Below the pieces are notes generated by a model. It made no database searches, was not told the origin of the DNA, and was given only the letters and a program-made list of their open reading frames with translations. 11,158 nt of DNA from Gammaproteobacteria bacterium (GTDB lineage: Bacteria; Pseudomonadota; Gammaproteobacteria; Magnimaribacterales; TMED112). The DNA is taken from the NCBI GenBank assembly GCA_002727535.1, contig PBXH01000052.1, positions 1 to 11,158 on the forward strand. The letters run 5' to 3'. Made by a program: the position numbers and the translations under genes. Positions 6,030-11,158 of the stretch are shown one piece after another (position 1 is the stretch's first letter; every line of letters begins with the position of its first letter).

Positions 6030-7314
6030 TTTTTATATTACCTAAAACCTTTATTGCTGTTTTGGCTGCTTTAATTAATTTATCCTCATTATGTTCGGTC
6101 GATATGAAACAACTTTCATAAGCTGAAGGAGGTAAATATATATTTTCAGCTAACATTCCGCGAAAAAACTTCTTGAATAACTCTATGTCAGTATTTTCAA
6201 CTTCATCGAAATTTTTAGGAAGATTTTCGCTAAAGAAGAAACCAAACATTCCTCCTCTTACATTAAATGAGAAAGGAATTTTATTTTGTTCACAATAATC
6301 TTTTATGATCTGTAGAAATACCTTTGAGTTTTTTTCCAGTTTTTCATAAATCTTTTGATCTTTTAATTGTTTAAGTAGAGCTGTACCTGCACTTACTGCA
6401 ATTGGATTTCCTGATAAAGTTCCTGCTTGATAGATGGGACCATCTGGAGCAATATTATTCATAATTTCTTTTTTGCCTCCATATACTCCTACAGGCAATC
6501 CGCCTCCAACAATTTTTCCTAGTGCAGTTAAGTCAGGATCTATATTAAATAATTCTTGTGCTCCACCTCTTGCTACACGAAACCCTGTCATTACCTCATC
6601 AAAAATTAATATTGACTTATTTTTCGTACAAATCTGTCTCAAATCTTGAAGAAAATCTTTATCAGGTTCAATAAAGCCCATATTTCCAGCTATTGGCTCA
6701 ACTATTACGGCAGCAATATCTTGGGCATGCTTATTGAAAGCTTCTTTCACCGCATTTTTATCGTTATATGGAATAGTGATAGTAAGTTTAGAAAGTTCTT
6801 CTGGAATTCCAGGAGAGTCAGGAACCCCCAGAGTAGCTAGACCAGAACCAGCTTTTACTAAAAGAGAATCTACATGACCATGATAACAACCAATAAATTT
6901 AATGATTATGTTTCTTTTTGTTGTCCCTCTTGCAAGTCTTATACAACTCATTGTTGCTTCTGTGCCAGAATTAACCATTCTTAGCTTCTCTATACTTGGA
7001 ACATAAGATTTTATAAGTTTTGCAATTTCTAATTCATTTTTTGTAGGCGCTCCAAAACTTATTCCTTTACTAGATTGTTTTTTTATTGCTTCGGTAATTT
7101 TTTTGTTAGAGTGACCAAGAATCATTGGTCCCCAAGACCCTACAAAATCAAGATATTTATTACCATCTTCATCATATAAATAACATTCTCTAGATTTTCT
7201 AAAAAATATTGGAGATCCTCCTACACTTTTGAATGCTCTTACTGGTGAATTTACTCCACCAGCAATATGATTTTTAGATTTCTCAAAAAGTTTGTCTGAG
7301 TTTTTAGTTTTCAT
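6019..7314 (-). CDS. hemL: Glutamate-1-semialdehyde 2,1-aminomutase
   Basis: PLP enzyme of the C5 tetrapyrrole pathway, turning glutamate-1-semialdehyde into 5-aminolevulinate, the first committed heme precursor. The 431 residues match the family length (426 in E. coli). Marks include AGGVNSPVRAF (18-28), typical of HemL; NSGTEATM (115-122); IFDEVMTGFR (237-246) with the PLP-binding aspartate 239; and TALGKIVGGGLPVG (263-276) with the Schiff-base lysine 267. The start ATG at 7314 overlaps the end of thiE by 11 bases and has no properly spaced Shine-Dalgarno. The thiE-hemL order is also found in Pseudomonas. HemL uses glutamyl-tRNA-derived substrate, so the organism makes heme by the C5 route and hemA is expected elsewhere. 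Confidence 0.97.
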   Translation of the reverse strand: MKTKNSDKLFEKSKNHIAGGVNSPVRAFKSVGGSPIFFRKSRECYLYDEDGNKYLDFVGSWGPMILGHSNKKITEAIKKQSSKGISFGAPTKNELEIAKLIKSYVPSIEKLRMVNSGTEATMSCIRLARGTTKRNIIIKFIGCYHGHVDSLLVKAGSGLATLGVPDSPGIPEELSKLTITIPYNDKNAVKEAFNKHAQDIAAVIVEPIAGNMGFIEPDKDFLQDLRQICTKNKSILIFDEVMTGFRVARGGAQELFNIDPDLTALGKIVGGGLPVGVYGGKKEIMNNIAPDGPIYQAGTLSGNPIAVSAGTALLKQLKDQKIYEKLEKNSKVFLQIIKDYCEQNKIPFSFNVRGGMFGFFFSENLPKNFDEVENTDIELFKKFFRGMLAENIYLPPSAYESCFISTEHNEDKLIKAAKTAIKVLGNIKNEI

Positions 7315-7933
7315 TCCAGATTTCTACTAATTTTTGGCAATTTGCTTTAATTTTTTTTGGGTCATTATAAATGCCATCGCAGATAGCCGCCATATCAAAT
7401 TTACTTTGCTTTATTAATCTTAAATTTATTTCGCTTATTCCACCAATTGCTATATTTAATTTTTCTTTGTGCATCTCTGATGAGATTTTTGCAATATCTA
7501 TTGGTCCAGAAGTATTTATTTTAGTTTTTGATTCAAACATTGGTCCAAATGAATAATAGGAGAATAGTTTTGCATCCTCTCTTTCTTGCTGTTTTAGTTT
7601 ATCTTTGCAACTCAATCCTATAAAACTAATATTTTTTTTCTCCTTAAGAAAACATGTATCTTTTACATCCTGCCCTATATGAAGACCACATCCAATTAAC
7701 TCAGCTATTCTATGATCATTATTTATTACTAGAGTTACGTTTTTTTCATTACAGATAGAGTGAATTTTCTTTGCCGTTTCATATCTCTCTTCAAAAGAAA
7801 TATCATTTTTAAACCGGTATTGAATAAGTTTTATCTCTGACTCTAACGTAGCTTCAACCGCATCTAATAGCTCATTTTTAAAAATATAGGTTGGCGTGAT
7901 AGCGTAAATGCCGGATTTATTGTTTTTAAGCAT
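7304..7933 (-). CDS. thiE: Thiamine-phosphate synthase
   Basis: Joins HMP pyrophosphate and thiazole phosphate to make thiamine phosphate. The 209-residue TIM-barrel protein shows GIYAITP near the start, QYRFK (38-42, matching QxRxK), VINNDHR (70-76), HIGQDV (85-90, the family HxGQxD), FGPMFESKTK (129-138) and IGGI (163-166). These fit ThiE better than the related TenI. The start is set at the ATG at 7933, giving the normal N-terminus. A TTG at 7954, which would overlap the hemG stop in TTGA, is possible and would add seven residues. Neither has a Shine-Dalgarno. No thiD, thiG or thiC is adjacent, and hemG stands where Pseudomonas has thiD, so thiamine may be made partly from salvaged precursors. 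Confidence 0.9.
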   Translation of the reverse strand: MLKNNKSGIYAITPTYIFKNELLDAVEATLESEIKLIQYRFKNDISFEERYETAKKIHSICNEKNVTLVINNDHRIAELIGCGLHIGQDVKDTCFLKEKKNISFIGLSCKDKLKQQEREDAKLFSYYSFGPMFESKTKINTSGPIDIAKISSEMHKEKLNIAIGGISEINLRLIKQSKFDMAAICDGIYNDPKKIKANCQKLVEIWNEN

Positions 7934-7950
7934 ATTTTTGTGCAGAGCAA

Positions 7951-8472
7951 TCAAAGAATTTTTTTTGCAAATTCATCAACATCGTTCCAATTTGTAAATT
8001 CATATGTTTTGTTTAAATCTGTTGGCCCATTAGTAATCCACATAATCAGTCTAATCATATGCTTATCAAAAAAATTGTATTTTGGGTAATCTATTCTTCC
8101 AGCAAAAACTGCTATTTTATTTGGCTTCCAGCCTGTACGCTTTAAAAATTTATTTATATATGGATTAGTCTCTGGTTTATTTTTTTCAGGTTTTCTTGCA
8201 ACTGCATTAACACTAAAAAAAGCATTTTCTTTGTGTTCAATTAATTCTTTGTGAATTTCTATAAAGTTATAAAGCTCTTTGCTATGATCTCCATATCTTA
8301 TGCTAGCTCCAATCAATATTTTTTCAGCCCCCTCTATATCAGATTTCTTTATATTCTCTAAGTTCATTAGTTTTGGAAAGTGACTCTCTTCTAGACTTTT
8401 TGAGATATGTTTACAAATACTAATGGTATGACCATCAATGCTTGAGTAAATTATTAGAATATTTTTTGCCAT
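7951..8472 (-). CDS. hemG: Protoporphyrinogen IX dehydrogenase (quinone-dependent)
   Basis: Flavodoxin-like enzyme that oxidises protoporphyrinogen IX to protoporphyrin IX and passes electrons to the quinone pool at the inner membrane. The 173 residues match the E. coli HemG length (181). Visible: the FMN phosphate loop YSSIDGHT (9-16); IGASIRYG (54-61); the HemG hallmark FSVNAVARKPEK (86-97), which introduces the insertion separating HemG from ordinary flavodoxins; FAGRIDYPKY (123-132); and a basic, hydrophobic segment near 134-146 probably used for membrane contact. First gene of the seven-gene block and followed two genes later by hemL, so an early and a late heme step are transcribed together. 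The ATG at 8472 has no Shine-Dalgarno and lies ten bases after a perfect TATAAT, implying a leader of only about four bases. Confidence 0.95.
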   Translation of the reverse strand: MAKNILIIYSSIDGHTISICKHISKSLEESHFPKLMNLENIKKSDIEGAEKILIGASIRYGDHSKELYNFIEIHKELIEHKENAFFSVNAVARKPEKNKPETNPYINKFLKRTGWKPNKIAVFAGRIDYPKYNFFDKHMIRLIMWITNGPTDLNKTYEFTNWNDVDEFAKKIL

Positions 8473-8482
8473 TGATTTAAGA

Positions 8483-8510
8483 ATTATAAGACATTAAGTA
8501 TTTTTGTTAG
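8483..8510 (-). promoter_or_regulatory. Predicted sigma70 promoter of the hemG-tsaE block
   Basis: On the minus strand CTAACA (8505-8510, four of six) is followed after 16 bases by a perfect TATAAT (8483-8488). The expected start near 8476 leaves about four bases before the hemG ATG. The -35 hexamer shares its bases with an extended -10 element reading toward erpA. No other promoter-like gap exists within the block. Confidence 0.5.
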
Positions 8511-8513
8511 AAT
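8505..8513 (+). promoter_or_regulatory. Possible extended -10 promoter for erpA
   Basis: TGTTAGAAT contains a TGn extension followed by TAGAAT (five of six). Transcription would start near 8520, about 13 bases before the erpA ATG. No Shine-Dalgarno lies in that short leader and no clear -35 box is seen, as expected for an extended -10 promoter. Confidence 0.35.
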
Positions 8514-8532
8514 TATGTCCATACATTAATTT

Positions 8533-8880
8533 ATGGAATTAAAAACTAATAAAGCAACCCCATTTCAGCTTACCAAAGATGCACTGAATAAGCTTTCTGT
8601 ACTCAAAGAATCAGAGAAAGGAAAATACTTTAGAGTTTATGTTACAGGCGGAGGTTGTTCAGGATTTCAGTATGGATTTAAATTTGATGATTTTGATAAA
8701 GACGAAGATTCACTTCTTGATTTTGAGGGCGGCGTCTCAATTATTTTAGATCAGCTATCATACCCTTACTTATTAGGGTCAAAAATTGATTTTAAAGAGG
8801 ATTTGATGGGCGCTAAATTTACAGTTGAAAATCCAAATGCATCTAGCACTTGCGGTTGCGGTGCCTCATTCTCTATTTAA
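8533..8880 (+). CDS. erpA: A-type iron-sulfur carrier ErpA
   Basis: Carries and inserts Fe-S clusters into apoproteins, notably the isoprenoid enzymes IspG and IspH in E. coli. The 115 residues show the two conserved regions of A-type carriers: VTGGGCSGFQYGF (37-49) with cluster cysteine 42, and the C-terminal NPNASSTCGCGASFSI with cysteines 107 and 109. The sequences GFQYGFKFDD and NPNASSTCGCG are those of ErpA rather than IscA or SufA. No isc or suf genes are adjacent. A single-gene transcript is likely: hemG diverges 60 bp upstream and anmK converges with an 8 bp overlap. This erpA / anmK / peptidase / tyrS order is also known in Pseudomonas. The ATG has no Shine-Dalgarno. Confidence 0.96.
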   Translation: MELKTNKATPFQLTKDALNKLSVLKESEKGKYFRVYVTGGGCSGFQYGFKFDDFDKDEDSLLDFEGGVSIILDQLSYPYLLGSKIDFKEDLMGAKFTVENPNASSTCGCGASFSI

Positions 8881-9850
8881 ATAAAACCCCTTTATCCATA
8901 AAGGCGAGATAAGCAAATGCTGAGCATTCCATATACTTAGAGGGCACAATATGATCAGTTGTCTTAATATTCTTTTTTATATTTTTAGTAATGCTTTCCA
9001 TTAAAGTTTTATTGAGTATTCCACCTCCATGGAAAATTATTTCATCTGGGTTATCGCAGTATTCAAAATATTCTGCGATTTTTGCTGCTGTAATTTCTAC
9101 TAATGTTCTCAAAAGATCGTTTACAGAAATTTTTTTATATTCAACAAATTTTTCCATAAAAGGCGCAGTATAGGCAGTTATATCATCAGCTCTTGGATAT
9201 GACATATTGCTAAAATTGAACATTAATTCTTCTTTAATTGATTGGTTGACTACTCCTTTGGATGCTAGTTCTCCATCTTTATCATAGTCTCCGAGTTTTA
9301 AGTTCGTCATTACGAGATCTAACAGGCAATTACCTGGACCTATGTCAGAAGCAGAAGCTATTTTTGTGCCATTTAAATATGTTCCATTAGAGATGCCACC
9401 TATATTTACAATTAATTTTCGTTTTCCAGTTTCAGAAAAAATATATTGATGAAAATCAGGAATTAACGGAGCTCCGCGTCCACCTTCAGCAATATTTTTA
9501 TTTCTAAAATCTGAAAAAACATTAATTCCTGTAGATCTAGCAATTTTTTTTGGGTCTCCAGCCTGCAGACTATGCTCTTCATTGTGAGAAATAGTTTGAC
9601 CTGAAAAACCTACGCCAAAGATCTCACTTTCTTTTATGTCCGCTTTATTTAATAAGTTTTTTATAATCTCTATACTTTTGTTGGTAATCTCAGTATTAAT
9701 TTCAGTTATTTCGGTAGAGGTCTTATAGTTAGCGCTGAAGCTTAAAGTTTCTGTAGAAATTATTTGAAAATGATCAGTAAAATCAACTAAACAAGCATCC
9801 AAGGAATCTCGACTTGTTCCTGACATTATCCCTATGAATAGGTTTTTCAT
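8873..9850 (-). CDS. anmK: Anhydro-N-acetylmuramic acid kinase
   Basis: Phosphorylates and opens 1,6-anhydro-MurNAc released in murein turnover, giving MurNAc-6-phosphate for recycling. The 325 residues (369 in E. coli) carry the ATP-binding start GIMSGTSRDSLD (7-18), GGRGAPLIPDFHQ (123-135), VNIGGISN (148-155), DIGPGN (169-174) with the probable catalytic aspartate 169, GGGILN (275-280) and ECSAFAYLAF (308-317). In the first motif the usual DG after GTSx is DS here. It is translated right after the M23 peptidase gene: its ATG overlaps that gene's TAA in TAATG, so coupling is likely and there is no Shine-Dalgarno. The pairing of a peptidoglycan hydrolase with a murein-recycling kinase is functionally sensible. 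Its 3' end overlaps erpA by 8 bp. Confidence 0.94.
   Translation of the reverse strand: MKNLFIGIMSGTSRDSLDACLVDFTDHFQIISTETLSFSANYKTSTEITEINTEITNKSIEIIKNLLNKADIKESEIFGVGFSGQTISHNEEHSLQAGDPKKIARSTGINVFSDFRNKNIAEGGRGAPLIPDFHQYIFSETGKRKLIVNIGGISNGTYLNGTKIASASDIGPGNCLLDLVMTNLKLGDYDKDGELASKGVVNQSIKEELMFNFSNMSYPRADDITAYTAPFMEKFVEYKKISVNDLLRTLVEITAAKIAEYFEYCDNPDEIIFHGGGILNKTLMESITKNIKKNIKTTDHIVPSKYMECSAFAYLAFMDKGVLFK
8889..8904. other. Short hairpin at the erpA/anmK convergent end
   Basis: CCTTTA (8889-8894) and TAAAGG (8899-8904) form a 6 bp stem with a four-base loop, nine bases past the erpA stop and inside the last codons of anmK. In the anmK direction it is followed by a T-rich run (GGTTTTATTT), which resembles a weak intrinsic terminator, but release there would fall before the anmK stop codon. 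In the erpA direction no T-run follows. Confidence 0.3.
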
Positions 9851-11094
9851 TATATGCTTGTTATGTTAGCAATTATTTCTGTTCTTTCTTTTACTAACAT
9901 ATCAAATAATTTTCTATTGTAGGCATTTATTGATTGTGCATTTGGCGGCTCTACTTTTACTGGATCAGTGTGCTTTCCATTTATATGAAACTCATAATGT
10001 AAATGAGGACCAGTCGCCAATCCTGTAGATCCAACATAACCAATTGTTTGCCCTTGAATTACTTTAGAGCCTTTTTTAATTCCCCTAGCAAAATCTTTTA
10101 AATGTGCATATCTAGTTAAATATTTGTTGTAATGCACTATATCTATATAGTTTCCATACGAACGAGAAAATTTAGCCTCTTTTACTATGCCGTCTCCAGT
10201 TGTCACCACCTCTGTGCCAGTTTTTGCTGCATAATCTGTACCTTTATGAGCTCTTATAGTATTCAGGATAGGGTGTTTTCTATTTGGATTATAATGCGAA
10301 CTAATCCTAGCAAATTCTATAGGAGTTCTTAAAAATGCTTTTCTTACATTGGTGCTATCTGTGGTGTAATAATCTTTTCTTCCTCTTTGGCTAAATCTAA
10401 TAACAGCGATTTTCTCTCCTCTATTTATAAATTCTGCAGCCAATATATCTCCAGTAGCTATTAATTTGCCATTTGAATCAGAGTAGATATCTTCATAAAG
10501 TATCCTAACTTTGTCTCCATTTCTTATGTCATATGCATAATCTATGTCCCATCCAAAGATATAAATTAAATCACCAAGCACAGAATCAGGAACATTAGAT
10601 TTTTTTCCTGAAGCATACAGAGAGTCAGTAATAATAAATTCTCTATACTGCACAACCTTTTCTAGATCATCTCTTTTTCTTGAGAATTTATATTCGTCAT
10701 TTTCTATTGTTAACACATCTAAAAAATAATCATCATTACTAAAACGTCTCATTTCTACTTGTTTCCCTTCAACTCTTATATATATTCGGTCATTAACTCT
10801 GAAGCGTATAAATTCTCTAAGCCTTTTATCTAGAGCCATTTTATTTATTAGTACAGAACTAACTCCATAATTTATTAGAGTTGAATAAAAGGTGTCGCCA
10901 GATTTAACGATTATTTTAGTTTCTTCAGGTATAGAAAGATCATAATCAGCAGATTCTAAAGAAATTTCTTCGACCGTAAGTTCCAATTCATTCTCGAAGT
11001 CTCTGGTTTCTGCATCAGTTGCAATAAGCAGAATAAAAATAGCAGGAACTATTAAGATGGTAAGAATTAATTTTAAATGCGAGCCTGTGTACAT
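9850..11094 (-). CDS. Membrane-anchored M23 peptidase (MepM-like murein endopeptidase)
   Basis: Zinc metallopeptidase of the lysostaphin type, probably cutting peptide cross-links of murein in the periplasm to allow wall growth. The 414 residues begin with one hydrophobic segment (about 8-25), an uncleaved anchor or signal. A LysM/OapA-like region follows (about 60-110; KSGDTFYSTLINYGVS at 64-79), then a linking domain, and the M23 domain at about 275-380. Active-site residues are present: HKGTD (H283, D287), YAHL (H331) and PHLHYEF (H364, H366), so it should be enzymatically active rather than a degenerate regulator. It lies upstream of anmK and is divergent from tyrS, the arrangement known in Pseudomonas. 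The ATG at 11094 has no Shine-Dalgarno and sits eight bases after a TATAAT. Confidence 0.93.
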   Translation of the reverse strand: MYTGSHLKLILTILIVPAIFILLIATDAETRDFENELELTVEEISLESADYDLSIPEETKIIVKSGDTFYSTLINYGVSSVLINKMALDKRLREFIRFRVNDRIYIRVEGKQVEMRRFSNDDYFLDVLTIENDEYKFSRKRDDLEKVVQYREFIITDSLYASGKKSNVPDSVLGDLIYIFGWDIDYAYDIRNGDKVRILYEDIYSDSNGKLIATGDILAAEFINRGEKIAVIRFSQRGRKDYYTTDSTNVRKAFLRTPIEFARISSHYNPNRKHPILNTIRAHKGTDYAAKTGTEVVTTGDGIVKEAKFSRSYGNYIDIVHYNKYLTRYAHLKDFARGIKKGSKVIQGQTIGYVGSTGLATGPHLHYEFHINGKHTDPVKVEPPNAQSINAYNRKLFDMLVKERTEIIANITSI

Positions 11095-11098
11095 GTTC

Positions 11099-11107
11099 TG
11101 ATATTAT
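11099..11107 (+). promoter_or_regulatory. Possible extended -10 promoter for tyrS
   Basis: TGATATTAT holds a TGn extension and TATTAT (11102-11107). The start would be near 11114, about six bases before the tyrS ATG. It overlaps the -10 box of the opposing peptidase gene by five bases. Confidence 0.4.
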
Positions 11108-11108
11108 A
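11103..11108 (-). promoter_or_regulatory. -10 element for the M23 peptidase-anmK unit
   Basis: A perfect TATAAT on the minus strand, eight bases before the peptidase ATG, predicting a leader of about two bases. No convincing -35 hexamer lies 16 to 18 bases upstream, where the DNA is already tyrS coding sequence. Confidence 0.4.
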
Positions 11109-11119
11109 TTAAAAAGCTT

Positions 11120-11158
11120 ATGAATGACTTTAAAAAACAATTAGAAATTATAAAACAA
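11120..11158 (+). CDS. tyrS: Tyrosyl-tRNA synthetase, first 13 codons only
   Basis: The open frame starts with ATG at 11120 and runs off the right edge, reading MNDFKKQLEIIKQ. The pattern QLxxI close to the N-terminus matches bacterial TyrS of the Pseudomonas type, but 13 residues cannot prove it. The main support is position: in Pseudomonas and relatives tyrS is divergent from the M23 peptidase gene that precedes anmK. No Shine-Dalgarno is present in the 25 bp gap. Confidence 0.6.
   Translation, partial: MNDFKKQLEIIKQ

Noticed and set aside
6434-6840. Plus-strand open frames opposite hemL
   Set aside because: They lie antisense to well-conserved hemL codons, resemble no known protein, and have no initiation signals.
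7934-7954. TTG start for thiE overlapping the hemG stop
   Set aside because: Possible by coupling, but the ATG at 7933 gives a standard ThiE length; kept only as an alternative.
1-11158. Mobile elements, CRISPR arrays, tRNA genes, defence or secretion systems
   Set aside because: No direct repeat array, transposase, integrase, tRNA-like cloverleaf or defence-type protein was seen; all sizeable frames are accounted for by housekeeping genes.

Overview
This window is a gene-dense, AT-rich stretch of bacterial housekeeping chromosome. The gene content and several neighbour pairs point to a gammaproteobacterium: rpmB beside dut, rpmE divergent from priA, thiE-hemL, erpA / anmK / M23 peptidase / tyrS, a PcnB-type poly(A) polymerase and a quinone-dependent HemG. 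The low GC, near-absent intergenic DNA, overlapping gene ends and loss of usual neighbours (coaBC and radC between rpmB and dut, folK after pcnB, thiD before thiE) suggest a streamlined, probably free-living marine lineage of the SAR86 kind. That lineage assignment is an inference; no marker in the window proves it.

Layout. The left edge holds the first five codons of rpmB (minus), then dut (plus), rpmE (minus) and priA (plus). A tightly packed minus-strand block of seven genes follows, transcribed from about 8476 down to 2707: hemG, thiE, hemL, an adenosine-kinase-like PfkB kinase, pcnB, a deoxynucleoside kinase and tsaE. Most junctions in it overlap by 1 to 14 bases. On the right are erpA (plus), a two-gene minus unit (M23 peptidase then anmK), and the first 13 codons of tyrS (plus) at the edge. 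Every convergent pair overlaps (dut/rpmE, priA/tsaE, erpA/anmK), and every divergent pair is separated by only 25 to 60 bp. No stretch longer than 72 bp lacks a gene.

Function. The genes serve nucleotide metabolism (dut, the two kinases), tetrapyrrole synthesis (hemL early, hemG late), thiamine (thiE), RNA and translation (rpmB, rpmE, pcnB, tsaE, tyrS), replication restart (priA), Fe-S delivery (erpA) and cell-wall turnover and recycling (M23 peptidase, anmK). I see no mobile element, CRISPR array, defence system, tRNA or rRNA, and no candidate for an entirely new system.

What deserves a second look is mostly regulatory architecture. Nearly all starts lack a Shine-Dalgarno sequence. Several genes have a -10-like box so close to the start codon that their mRNAs would be leaderless or nearly so. 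Each divergent intergenic region appears to hold two interlocked promoters that share bases. PriA also carries a displaced cysteine in its zinc-binding domain.
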